From Microbacterium marinilacus (GTDB taxonomy: Bacteria > Actinomycetota > Actinomycetes > Actinomycetales > Microbacteriaceae), in assembly GCF_019753765.1 (NCBI RefSeq), contig NZ_JAIJZW010000005.1, positions 124,001-188,000 of the forward strand: a stretch of DNA of 64,000 bases, written 5' to 3'. Below, piece by piece: positions 1-8,022 of the stretch. The stretch's first letter is position 1. Each line of letters opens with the position of its first letter. The position numbers and the translations under genes were made by a program. The notes beneath the pieces were generated by a model that was not told the DNA's origin, did not search any database, and was given only the letters and a program-made list of their open reading frames with translations.

Positions 1-693
1 CGCTATCTCGGTGTCGACCTGCTCATTCGCCTGGGTGCGGCGACGCAGGCCGTGGCGGCGCGCGACGTCCCCGAGCGCGTCGAACGTCTCCCGCGCGTCG
101 CTGTGGACCCCCGCGGGTCCCACGGCGATCTGCACCATGCCGTCAGCGGTCGTGCCGCCGGGCCCGGTGCCGGCGAGGGCGACGATCGCCTCCGCGCTCT
201 CGGCGGCGGCCGCCGCGGAGTCGCCGGCCGTGCCGCGGACGAACGCGACCCGCGCTCCCAGCTTCCGCGCCGCGCGCAGCGTGCCGTCGGCGATCTCCAC
301 GTCCGACTCGGCGCCGGCGCCCGGCCAGGTGAGGTGATGGTCCGCGATCGTCGTCACGCCCGAGAGCAGCGCCTCGGCGATCCCCGCCCGAGACGCGGCA
401 TACGCCAGCGCCCCGTCCACCACCGCCTCGCGGTACGCGGCCGCCATGGCCGGCAGCCAGTCGCGCATCGCCACGGCCCGCGTCCCGGGAAGCGTGCGGA
501 AGGCCGTCTGCAGCAGATGGTGATGGGCGTTCACCAGCCCGGGCGTCACCACGCAGCCGCCCGCGTCCAGGTCGACCGCATCCGCGACGGGCTCCGCCAC
601 GATCCGCCCGTCGGCGACGTGCACCTCCCCGGTCCCCTCGGCCGCGGCGGACCAGACGGACAGGGCATCGCGCACGCGCAGGGAGGACGTCAC
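1..693 (-). CDS. Aminohydrolase of the 8-oxoguanine deaminase / hydroxydechloroatrazine hydrolase type, 3' part cut off
   Basis: 231 codons are visible from a GTG at 693; the gene runs off the left edge. The N-terminal composite beta domain leads into NAHHHLLQT (about residues 56-64), matching the NTHHHLYQ metal-site stretch of 8-oxoguanine deaminase and AtzB-like enzymes, and GVTTIADHH near residue 110 is also typical of that branch. The family deaminates or dechlorinates purine- and triazine-like rings in the cytoplasm. The expected second metal motif H-T-H is R-T-Q here (codons at 31-39), which may mean altered metal binding. AGAGGGG lies very close to the GTG, so the start is not secure. 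A role in purine salvage is inference. Confidence 0.7.
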   Translation of the reverse strand, partial: MTSSLRVRDALSVWSAAAEGTGEVHVADGRIVAEPVADAVDLDAGGCVVTPGLVNAHHHLLQTAFRTLPGTRAVAMRDWLPAMAAAYREAVVDGALAYAASRAGIAEALLSGVTTIADHHLTWPGAGAESDVEIADGTLRAARKLGARVAFVRGTAGDSAAAAAESAEAIVALAGTGPGGTTADGMVQIAVGPAGVHSDARETFDALGDVARRHGLRRRTQANEQVDTEIA

Positions 694-761
694 CCCCTCT
701 GCTTAGCAGCGCCGTGTTGCGCGCAGATCACGGCGCCCGCCCGCCGTCGCCTGCGGCGCGC

Positions 762-1391
762 TCAGCCCACCATGCGGTCGGCCGGTGGCACGTCCGCCGC
801 ATGCGCCGGGGCACGGCCCTCGACCCAGCGGCGCAGCACGCCGTCGGGCACCTCCTCGGCGGTCAGCGCGAACGCGTAGTGGTCGCGCCAGTCGCCGTCG
901 ATGTGGATGTAGCGCCGCCGCAGCCCCTCGTAGCGGAAGCCGAGCTTCTGCACCACGCGCAGGCTCGCGGCGTTCTCGGGCCGGATGCAGATCTCCATGC
1001 GGTGCAGCTGCAGCTCGCGGAAGCACACGTCGGTCGCCAGCGCCACGGACGTCGGCGTGATGGCCCGCCCCGCGAAGCGCTCGCTGACCCAGTACCCGAT
1101 CGTCGCGGACGACAGGGAGCCGCGTGCGACGCCCCAGACGTTCAACTGCCCCGCCACGTCGCCCTCGTACTCCATGACGAACGGCACGCCCTGCCCGTCG
1201 CGATACTGCTGTAGAAGACGCCGGATGCTGCCGCGCATGTCGAGGGAGGCCGGGCCGCCAGGGCTCGTCGCCTCCCAGGGACGCAGCCACGAGCGGTTCG
1301 TGAGCAGCTCGTGCTGCAGCGCCCGGGAGTCCCGGGGACGAACGAGCCGGATGGAGATCGGCCCGTGCTGACGCGGGGCGAGACCGTCCAT
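762..1391 (-). CDS. GNAT N-acetyltransferase, RimJ/RimL-like
   Basis: 209 aa. Family members transfer acetyl from acetyl-CoA to the N-terminal amine of ribosomal or other proteins. The GNAT fold is visible: an early RLVRP strand, the strand carrying IGYWVSERFAGR before the pyrophosphate-binding turn, IRPENAASLRVVQKLGFRYEG (about residues 137-157), typical of RimJ/RimL, and a C-terminal HIDGDWRDHYAFAL. The ATG at 1391 follows AAGGAG at good spacing. It starts 24 bp downstream of galU on the same strand, so the two are probably cotranscribed, without an obvious functional link. The substrate cannot be told from sequence. Confidence 0.88.
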   Translation of the reverse strand: MDGLAPRQHGPISIRLVRPRDSRALQHELLTNRSWLRPWEATSPGGPASLDMRGSIRRLLQQYRDGQGVPFVMEYEGDVAGQLNVWGVARGSLSSATIGYWVSERFAGRAITPTSVALATDVCFRELQLHRMEICIRPENAASLRVVQKLGFRYEGLRRRYIHIDGDWRDHYAFALTAEEVPDGVLRRWVEGRAPAHAADVPPADRMVG

Positions 1392-1415
1392 CCGGCTCCT
1401 TCAGAAGATGCGTGG

Positions 1416-2303
1416 CTACAGCGTCTCGGCGAACTCCTTGAACCACGGGCGCAGGTCCGGCCCGAGGTCCGCGCGGTCGGCGGCGAGACGCACGATCGCC
1501 TTGATGTAGTCGACCCTATCGCCGGTGTCGTAGCGACGGCCGCGGAACACGACGCCGAACACGCCGGGCCCCTCCGGGTCGGCGGCGACCTCCTGCAGCG
1601 CATCGGTCAGCTGGATCTCTCCGCCCTTGCCGGGCTCGGTCCGCTCGAGGATCGGGAAGATCTCAGGCGAGAGGACGTACCGGCCGATGATGGCGAGGTT
1701 GGACGGCGCGTCCTCCTTCGCGGGCTTCTCGACGAGGCTCTTGACCTTGACGACGCCGTCGGTGTCGGTGGCCTCCACGTCGGCGACGCCGTACATGTGG
1801 ATGTGGTCGGGGTCGACCTCCATCAGCGCGATGACCATCGCGCCGCGCTTGGCCTGCTCGGCGATCATCGTCGTCAGCAGCTCGTCGCGCTCGTCGATGA
1901 GGTCGTCGCCGAGCATCACGGCGAAGGGGGCGTCGCCCACGTGCGCCTGGGCGCGCAGCACCGCGTGCCCGAGGCCCTTGGGCTCGCCCTGGCGGACGAA
2001 GTGGATGTCGGCGAGGTCGCTCGACTTCTGGACGCGCTCCAGGCGGCTCTGGTCGCCCTTCTTCACCAGGTTGGTCTCGAGCTCGGGCACCGAGTCGAAG
2101 TGGTTGGCGAGGGCGTTCTTGTTGCGCCCGATGATCATCAGGACGTCGCGGATGCCGGCGGCCACCGCCTCCTCAACGACGTACTGGATGGCCGGCTTGT
2201 CCACGACCGGCAGCATCTCCTTCGGCGTGGCCTTCGTGGCGGGGAGGAAGCGCGTGCCCAGGCCCGCTGCGGGGATGACTGCCTTGATCTGCGGAGGATG
2301 CAT
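1416..2303 (-). CDS. galU: UTP--glucose-1-phosphate uridylyltransferase
   Basis: 295 aa, full length for bacterial GalU. It makes UDP-glucose from UTP and glucose-1-phosphate for cell-wall and exopolysaccharide sugars. The nucleotide-binding signature AAGLGTRFLPATKATPKEMLP starts near residue 12, followed by the family segments VDKPAIQYVVEEA, MLGDDLI and GRYVLSPEIF. The ATG is supported by a leaderless-type -10 six bases upstream and by the conserved N-terminus. The GNAT gene follows on the same strand and fthC is divergent. Confidence 0.96.
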   Translation of the reverse strand: MHPPQIKAVIPAAGLGTRFLPATKATPKEMLPVVDKPAIQYVVEEAVAAGIRDVLMIIGRNKNALANHFDSVPELETNLVKKGDQSRLERVQKSSDLADIHFVRQGEPKGLGHAVLRAQAHVGDAPFAVMLGDDLIDERDELLTTMIAEQAKRGAMVIALMEVDPDHIHMYGVADVEATDTDGVVKVKSLVEKPAKEDAPSNLAIIGRYVLSPEIFPILERTEPGKGGEIQLTDALQEVAADPEGPGVFGVVFRGRRYDTGDRVDYIKAIVRLAADRADLGPDLRPWFKEFAETL

Positions 2304-2309
2304 TCCACA

Positions 2310-2315
2310 ATCCTA
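2310..2315 (-). promoter_or_regulatory. -10 box of a probable leaderless galU promoter
   Basis: TAGGAT on the minus strand ends six bases before the galU ATG, so the transcript probably starts at or next to the start codon. No convincing -35 or Shine-Dalgarno is seen. The 131-bp gap also holds the fthC promoter on the other strand. Confidence 0.5.
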
Positions 2316-2421
2316 TGCGACGAGGCGTTTTTCGCCCGCACCCGGCGGTCCGACGGCGTCCCGGCGTCGGCGCGTGGCGGATCGCGGTGCGGGGCAGGGT
2401 GGGCGCGCCGCGGGCTCGCCC

Positions 2422-2427
2422 TACACT
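2422..2427 (+). promoter_or_regulatory. -10 box of a probable leaderless fthC promoter
   Basis: TACACT lies seven bases before the fthC ATG at 2435. No ribosome-binding site precedes the ATG, which fits a leaderless transcript. Confidence 0.5.
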
Positions 2428-2434
2428 CGGACGC

Positions 2435-3028
2435 ATGACGGACACGCTGGACCACGCCAAGCGAGCGCTTCGAGCGGAGCTGCGGGAGAGGCGCCAGCAG
2501 CTCTCCGACGCGCAGCGCGAGGCCGCCGCCGCGGGCATCCGCGACCGGCTCGACGAGCTCGTCGACAGCCTCGGCGCGACGAGCGTCTCGTGCTTCCTCT
2601 CCTCCCCGACCGAGCCGGGCACGCGCCCGTTCATCAACGCGGCGATCGCGCGCGGCATCCGGGTGCTGCTGCCGATCACGCGGGAGGACGGCCTGCTCGA
2701 CTGGACGGTCGCGACGGCCGAGGGGCAGGAGATCGAGAGCGTGTACGGCGTCCCGGAGCCCGTCGGCGAGGTGCTCAGCCCGATCGCGGTGAACGACGTC
2801 GACCTGATGATCATCCCCGCGGCCGCCGTCGACCGCAGCGGGATGCGCCTGGGCTGGGGACGCGGCTTCTTCGACAAGACCCTGGGTTCGATGGACCGGC
2901 GCCCTCCGGTGTACGCGGTCATCTATGATTCGGAACTGATCGACAGCGTGCCGCAGGACGTGCACGACCAGCCGGTGTCCGGCGTCGTCACCCCGACACG
3001 CGTGCAGGACCTGTCGACCGACTCCTAG
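2435..3028 (+). CDS. fthC: 5-formyltetrahydrofolate cyclo-ligase
   Basis: 197 aa. The enzyme converts 5-formyl-THF to 5,10-methenyl-THF using ATP, recycling folate. Family marks are an N-terminal basic helix (AKRALRAELRERRQ), SCFLSSPTEPGTRPFI, and the phosphate-binding MRLGWGRGFFDKTL near residue 140 (the usual form is RLGYGGGYYDR). The reading frame is open 120 bases further upstream, but ATG 2435 is chosen because it gives the conserved N-terminus and has a -10 seven bases before it. The FmdB-type gene and mscL follow on the same strand. Confidence 0.92.
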   Translation: MTDTLDHAKRALRAELRERRQQLSDAQREAAAAGIRDRLDELVDSLGATSVSCFLSSPTEPGTRPFINAAIARGIRVLLPITREDGLLDWTVATAEGQEIESVYGVPEPVGEVLSPIAVNDVDLMIIPAAAVDRSGMRLGWGRGFFDKTLGSMDRRPPVYAVIYDSELIDSVPQDVHDQPVSGVVTPTRVQDLSTDS

Positions 3029-3054
3029 CCCTTCGTCCCGATCTCCGAGGTCGC

Positions 3055-3315
3055 ATGCCCACCTATGCCTATGCCTGCAAGTCCTGCGGGCACCGCTTCG
3101 ACGCCGTCCAGTCCTTCAGCGACCCCGCGCTGACCGAGTGCCCCGAGTGCTCCGGCCCCGTGCGCAAGCAGTACGGGTCGATCGGGGTGACGTTCAACGG
3201 CGGCGGCTTCTACCGCACCGACTCGCGTAACACCACGTCGACCTCGGGCTCGGACGCTGGCACTTCCACACCGGCTGCGTCATCATCGAAGACGTCGTCC
3301 GATTCGGGCGCATAG
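3055..3315 (+). CDS. FmdB-family zinc ribbon protein
   Basis: 86 aa. It begins MPTYAYAC, and CKSCG and CPECSG (about residues 8-35) form the four-cysteine zinc ribbon typical of FmdB/CxxC regulatory proteins, followed by YGSIGVTFNGGGFYRTD. The last 30 residues are a low-complexity Ser/Thr tail. The cellular role of this family is poorly defined. It lies 26 bp after fthC and 44 bp before mscL, an arrangement common in actinobacteria and probably one operon. Confidence 0.9.
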   Translation: MPTYAYACKSCGHRFDAVQSFSDPALTECPECSGPVRKQYGSIGVTFNGGGFYRTDSRNTTSTSGSDAGTSTPAASSSKTSSDSGA

Positions 3316-3359
3316 ATCGTCGGATCCGGCCGCACGGCCGCTGCAGAGGGGGAGAACCT

Positions 3360-3791
3360 ATGGCAGACAACAAGGGCCTCATCGAGGGATTCAAGGAGTT
3401 CATCTCCAGAGGGAACGTGATCGATCTCGCGGTCGCGGTGGTCATTGGCACCGCCTTCACGGCGATCGTGACCGCCATCGTCGAGAGCGTCATCAACCCG
3501 CTGATCGGGGCCTTCGTGCCGTCGGGAAACCTGGCCGCATGGACGATCGACTTCCCGGGGATCTTCGCCGAGGTCAAGCTCGGGATCGGCGGGATCATCT
3601 CCGCCCTCATCAACTTCTTCGCCGTCGCGCTGGTGGTCTACCTCGCGCTGGTCCGCCCGTTCGCCGTGCTCAAGGCCCGCCGCGACGCGAAGCTCGGCGT
3701 CAACCAGGCCGACGACGCCCCGCCGGCCCCCACGCAGGAGGAGCTGCTCGCGGAGATCCGCGACCTGCTCGCCGCGCAGAACAGGCCGTAA
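3360..3791 (+). CDS. mscL: Large-conductance mechanosensitive channel
   Basis: 143 aa. It forms a homopentameric membrane pore that opens under hypo-osmotic shock. The N-terminal GFKEFISRGNVIDLAVAVVIG (about residues 10-30) is the amphipathic helix and first membrane segment; a periplasmic loop rich in F/I/P and a second membrane segment (residues ~80-100) follow. The C-terminal cytoplasmic helix contains TQEELLAEIRDLL. The ATG follows GAGGGGGAGA at good spacing. A hairpin follows the gene. Confidence 0.96.
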   Translation: MADNKGLIEGFKEFISRGNVIDLAVAVVIGTAFTAIVTAIVESVINPLIGAFVPSGNLAAWTIDFPGIFAEVKLGIGGIISALINFFAVALVVYLALVRPFAVLKARRDAKLGVNQADDAPPAPTQEELLAEIRDLLAAQNRP

Positions 3792-3805
3792 CGCACCGAG
3801 CGTCC

Positions 3806-3847
3806 CGCGAGGCCGTGCCCGATCCCCGGATCCGGCGCGGCCTCGCG
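3806..3847 (+). terminator. Hairpin after mscL
   Basis: Nine-base arms CGCGAGGCC (3806-3814) and GGCCTCGCG (3839-3847) enclose a GC-rich loop 15 bases after the mscL stop. There is no T-tract, as usual for GC-rich actinobacterial terminators. Confidence 0.5.
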
Positions 3848-3891
3848 TCGTACGAGACCGACGTCGCTGCGCAGCGCTCCCGGTGTCGCGG

Positions 3892-4095
3892 TCAGTAGTG
3901 CGGGGGGACGTCCTGACGCAGACGGTCGTCGTTCGGTCCCCTGGGCCCGTCCGCGGCGGAGGGAGACGCACGCCTTTCGCCGCGGAGGGTCGCCTCGGCC
4001 TCCGAGTCGCTGAGCGTGCCCTCCACCGGCGTCAGCTGCGCGCGGCGGGCGCCACGGACGCGCACCACCCGCTGTCTCGGCCGATCCTGATCCAT
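3892..4095 (-). CDS. Small conserved actinobacterial protein of unknown function
   Basis: 67 aa, ATG at 4095. Highly charged, without membrane segment or cysteines. It begins MDQDRPRQRVVRVRGARR and ends NDDRLRQDVPPHY; short actinobacterial hypotheticals with an ND-R---D-PPH[YW] tail are familiar, which supports a real gene. Its ATG is 14 bp after the stop of the large helicase-like gene on the same strand, so it is probably the last gene of that transcript. No function can be assigned. Confidence 0.62.
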   Translation of the reverse strand: MDQDRPRQRVVRVRGARRAQLTPVEGTLSDSEAEATLRGERRASPSAADGPRGPNDDRLRQDVPPHY

Positions 4096-4109
4096 CCCCG
4101 AAGGGTATG

Positions 4110-7100
4110 TCAGATGTCGAGCGGCTGGGTGTCGCCGTCCGCGCGCTGCTGCTCGGGCGAGACGCCGAGCACGGCGGCGATCCGCTCCGCAACGGCCGCC
4201 GGGTCGCTGTAGAGGTCGAACGCGTGCACGCGCACGTAGTGCCAGCCGAGGCGGCGCAGCACGTGCGGACGCAGCCGCAGCGACTCCCGCAGCGATTCGC
4301 CGCGCGACTCGGGGTCGGGCTCGACGACCACGGCCTTGCCGCCGTGCTGGGCGACCAGGGGCAGCAGGCCCCGGTAGTCCACGTCGACGGCGACACCGAG
4401 GCGACGCAGCTCCCGCGCGAGCGCGAGCGTGAGCGGGTCGGCGAGGTCCTCGAGGCGCGCCTCCCGCCCGCGGGCGGCGATGCTGCCCAGGATCCCCATC
4501 AGGGTGGCCGCGCCATGCTCGAGCCGCCCCTCGTCGTAGGCCGACGGGCGGATGGACGACACGATCACCATCGAGCGGCGCGCCCGCGTCATCCCGACGG
4601 TGAGCAGTCGCTCGCCGTCCGGGGTCGACAGGTCGCCGAACTCGCTCAGCACGCGGCCGTGCTTGGTGACGCCGTAGCCGAGCGAGAAGATCACGCGGTC
4701 GCGGCTCTCGGCCGTCGCCTCCTCGAGCGTGAGCACGGTGAGCGGCTCCGCGGTCTCGCGCGACACGAAGTCGGCGACGTCGGAGCGGCCGGCGAACGCC
4801 TCGGTCACGGCGGTGCGCACGCGCTCGGCGTGACGACGGCTCGCCGTGACGACCATCAGCGACTCGGACGGCCGGTTGACGGCGTGCTCGACGACGAGGG
4901 TGACCACGCGGGCGACCTCGGCGTCGGGGCTCTCCACCGATCCGGTGACCGGGTCGGGCGTTCCCGATCCGCCCTCCACGTAGTCGACCGACAGGCTGCC
5001 GCGGCCCAGGTACGAGCCGGCCCAGGGCAGCGACACGATCTCGCCGCCGTAGAACGCGTCGTTCACCAGCTCCGCCAGGTCTTCGCCGCCGGCGCGGTAG
5101 CTGCGGGTCAGCGTCGCGACCGGCAGCACCTCGGCGAGGCTCTCGAACAGGCTGTCGTCGTCGACCGCGGCCTCGGGGTCGGGCTGCCCGACCGCTGCGA
5201 CGGTGAACGGCGTCGGCCGCTGCGTCACGGGGTCGCCGAACGCCACGACCTGCCGGGCGCGACGGATCGCGGGCACGGTCTCCGTCACGCCGACGGCGCC
5301 GGCGTCCGCGATCAGCACCACGTCGAACGCGGGGTCGTCGGGGATCGACGGCACCTCGTACGGCGACGCGATCCACACCGGGGCCAGGGTGCGGGCGAGG
5401 GTGGGGGCCGCGGCGACGAAGTCGTCCGGGGTCAGCTGGCCGCGGGTGAGCGCGCGCCGCAGCGCGGCGGACTCCTCGGGCTCGTCCACGATCCCGATCC
5501 GCCACTGCGCCGCGAGCTGCCAGGCCAGCAGCGGCCCGGAGGCGGACGCGTGGGCCTCGTCGACCAGGCGGAAGTCGCGCTCCAGCCGGTCGACGACGGA
5601 GGTGTTGGCGCCGAGCAGCGCGCGATCGGTCTGCAGCAGGTGCTCGAGCACCGACTGCCACCACGCGAACTCGAGCTCCTCGCCCACGCGCGCCTCGTCG
5701 ACGTGGCGCACCGAGAGCTCGGTCAGCAGGGGCTCCAGGCCGAGGCGCGCCAGCTCGGTGCGCAGCTCCGCACGCTCGACGATGTTGTCGAAGACGTCCG
5801 AGTCGGCTGCGAGACCGGCCAGCGTGCGCACCAGGCGCTGCACCGGCATGGCCGCCAGGCGCGTGCCGCGTCCCAGGGCGCCGTCGAGCGCCGTCAGCTC
5901 GGCCTCGACGCGCTGCCACTCGACCTGCACGTCGGCGAGGCCGAGGGGGATGTCGGGGATCGTGCCCACGTCGACGAGCTTCTGCCACTGCCCACGCTGG
6001 TGCTGGATGCGCACGAGCGCCTCATGCATGTCGGACAGGTGCACGCCGGGGCGCAGGTACTCCTTGGCCAGGCGCTTGAGGCGGCGACGCGCGGCACCCG
6101 TCATGTTCTGCGCCTCGCGGCGCGGACCGTAGGCGCGGATCATGTCGGCCAGAGGGCGCTCGAACACGGTCGGGCTGAACCGGTCGAGCGAGTCGCGGAT
6201 GCCGTGCAGCAGACGCAGGAACTCGCCCAGCTCGTCGACCGTGGTGAAGGGGCGCATGCGGGTCTGCGCGATCAGCTCGTAGCCACGCTCGAGCAGCTCG
6301 GGCACGCTCGTGCGGTGCAGCCTGCCGGCCTGCTCGTGCGCCCGGCGGGCCTCGTCCGTCGTCGCGAACGTGACGCCGTACCAGGGCGAGTCGTCGGGGC
6401 CGACCTTGAACTCGCCGAGGCGTGCGGCGAGCGCGAGGGTGGACGCCGCGGCCTTGCGGTCGCCGGCGAGGGCCTCGAGGGCCCGGACTCCGAGCCGCGC
6501 CGAGGTGGACGGGGGCTCGGGCAGCGACGCGAGCCTGGTCAGCGCGCGCGTGGCGTCGAGCACCGACACCCCGAGGCGGTCGTGCGTGCGGGTCAGCGAG
6601 CGGCGGTAGTCGCGCAGCACGGTGCGCAGGCGCACCAGGGCGTCGTCGACCTCGGCCACCTTCGGCTGGCTGGCCTTCTCGTTGCGTCCGATCGCGCGGA
6701 TCAGGTCCCGCCGGAGGTCCGACGGCGACACGGCGAGCCCGTCGAGCCCGATGCCCGCGAGTCGGTGGCGCACACCGTCGAGCGTCGATCGGCGCGCGCT
6801 CACCACGAGGACGCGCTTGCCCGCACGGACGAGCGAGCCGACGGCGTTGATCACCGTCTGCGTGCCGCCCGTGCCGGGCAGGGTGTGGACCACGAGCGAC
6901 TGGCCGGCGGCGATGCGGGCGAGCACCGCCTCCTGCTCCGCGTCGGCGTCCAGCAGCAGCATGTCGGCGGCGGGCGACCGCTCGTCGGGGTTGGAGACGG
7001 CGGGCGCGGCGGTGTCCGAGTCGAGCGCCGCGAGATCCTCAGGATGCCCCGCCAGGGCGTTCAGCAGCGGGTGGTCGAGGTCGTGCATGTCGCGGGACAG

Positions 7101-7835
7101 CGCCCCGCCGACGTCGGCGAACGTGGACACCACGAGCCGCGGCCGCACGGTGAAGGTGTCGACGTGCGCGAGGGCTGCGCGCAGGTGGTCGATGACCGGC
7201 TGCGGCTTGAACACGCCCTCGCCGTAGGCGAGCGCTGCGAGGGCGGCGCCGTCGAGGTCGACCCCGAAGTGGTCGCGCGCAGCGCGCACCAGCTCGTCGT
7301 TGACCTCGAACTGGCCGTGCAGCTTCAGCTCGAAGTCGGCGTGATGGCGACGGATCGCGAGGGGACGCAGCAGCACCGGCGCCGAGAACCGCTCGTCGCC
7401 GATGCGCCAGACGGCGAGGCCGACGGCGAGGCGCACGGCGTCGATGCCGCGCACCGTGCGCAGCTCGAGGTGCTTGGTCGTGATGCGCTCGGCGGCGAGG
7501 CGGGCGGTACGCAGCGCCACCTCGTCGCGGAACAGGTTCGACAGCAGCGTGGACTTGCCCGTGATGAACTGCGGCAGGCTGCCGGGGTGCGCCCGGGTGA
7601 CGTCGATGCCCGCCTCCGACGCCTCGCGGCCGTCGGACTCGAGCGGGAAGTGCAGCAGGGGCGACGGGCCGCCCAGATCCCGCGCCACGACGCGAAGCCG
7701 CTCGCGCTCGGGGTCGGCGACGTGCGCGATCACGAGCCCCGGCTCGGCCATGCCGAGGTCCGTCGGGGTCACGATCGCCGTTCTCCCGTGGGCCGCGGTG
7801 TCATCGACCGCGGCGCTGCCTTCTGTTCGCCACAC
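4110..7835 (-). CDS. Large helicase-like protein with degenerate ATPase motifs and a C-terminal nuclease-like domain
   Basis: 1241 aa from GTG 7835. The layout follows UPF1/Dna2-like SF1 helicases: a P-loop region TLPGTGGTQT (about 318-327), helical insertions, a Walker-B region DVVLIADAG (838-846), AFGDPVTQRP (865-874), and a motif VI region LLTVGMTRARR (1077-1087). The P-loop lysine is Gly and the Walker B DE is AD, so ATP hydrolysis may be weak or absent. Residues ~1135-1225, with KAVVVEPDP and a closing LGWHYVRVHAFDLYSDP, resemble the Vsr-like REase_MTES_1575 domain found at the ends of such proteins in Microbacterium. The open frame extends upstream to 8270, but GTG 7835 is preferred because it follows a leaderless -10. 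A role in nucleic-acid defence or repair is inference. Confidence 0.82.
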   Translation of the reverse strand: MWRTEGSAAVDDTAAHGRTAIVTPTDLGMAEPGLVIAHVADPERERLRVVARDLGGPSPLLHFPLESDGREASEAGIDVTRAHPGSLPQFITGKSTLLSNLFRDEVALRTARLAAERITTKHLELRTVRGIDAVRLAVGLAVWRIGDERFSAPVLLRPLAIRRHHADFELKLHGQFEVNDELVRAARDHFGVDLDGAALAALAYGEGVFKPQPVIDHLRAALAHVDTFTVRPRLVVSTFADVGGALSRDMHDLDHPLLNALAGHPEDLAALDSDTAAPAVSNPDERSPAADMLLLDADAEQEAVLARIAAGQSLVVHTLPGTGGTQTVINAVGSLVRAGKRVLVVSARRSTLDGVRHRLAGIGLDGLAVSPSDLRRDLIRAIGRNEKASQPKVAEVDDALVRLRTVLRDYRRSLTRTHDRLGVSVLDATRALTRLASLPEPPSTSARLGVRALEALAGDRKAAASTLALAARLGEFKVGPDDSPWYGVTFATTDEARRAHEQAGRLHRTSVPELLERGYELIAQTRMRPFTTVDELGEFLRLLHGIRDSLDRFSPTVFERPLADMIRAYGPRREAQNMTGAARRRLKRLAKEYLRPGVHLSDMHEALVRIQHQRGQWQKLVDVGTIPDIPLGLADVQVEWQRVEAELTALDGALGRGTRLAAMPVQRLVRTLAGLAADSDVFDNIVERAELRTELARLGLEPLLTELSVRHVDEARVGEELEFAWWQSVLEHLLQTDRALLGANTSVVDRLERDFRLVDEAHASASGPLLAWQLAAQWRIGIVDEPEESAALRRALTRGQLTPDDFVAAAPTLARTLAPVWIASPYEVPSIPDDPAFDVVLIADAGAVGVTETVPAIRRARQVVAFGDPVTQRPTPFTVAAVGQPDPEAAVDDDSLFESLAEVLPVATLTRSYRAGGEDLAELVNDAFYGGEIVSLPWAGSYLGRGSLSVDYVEGGSGTPDPVTGSVESPDAEVARVVTLVVEHAVNRPSESLMVVTASRRHAERVRTAVTEAFAGRSDVADFVSRETAEPLTVLTLEEATAESRDRVIFSLGYGVTKHGRVLSEFGDLSTPDGERLLTVGMTRARRSMVIVSSIRPSAYDEGRLEHGAATLMGILGSIAARGREARLEDLADPLTLALARELRRLGVAVDVDYRGLLPLVAQHGGKAVVVEPDPESRGESLRESLRLRPHVLRRLGWHYVRVHAFDLYSDPAAVAERIAAVLGVSPEQQRADGDTQPLDI

Positions 7836-7842
7836 GTGAGAC

Positions 7843-7848
7843 AGGGTA
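7843..7848 (-). promoter_or_regulatory. -10 box of the helicase-like gene
   Basis: TACCCT on the minus strand lies seven bases before GTG 7835, in the 187-bp divergent gap shared with the alkyltransferase-like gene. It supports GTG 7835 over the upstream open frame. Confidence 0.45.
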
Positions 7849-8022
7849 GGCGGGCATCGGGCGATACCCGCGGCAGGGCGCGGAGTTTCGCGGGATTCGC
7901 GCGACACGCCCGAGCTCCCGTTCAGCGGCGCCCTGTCGTCCCCAGCCCGCCGCCCGTCGCCGGCCATCCCCCGACGGCGCCGCCGCGCCGCGGATGTCCC
8001 CTCCGCCCGCCAGGATGAGAGC

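Noticed and set aside
4107..8018. A 1303-codon open frame on the plus strand
   Set aside because: It is the antisense shadow of the helicase-like gene: Arg/His/Gly/Val-rich, no recognisable motif, and GC-rich codons make stop-free antisense frames common.
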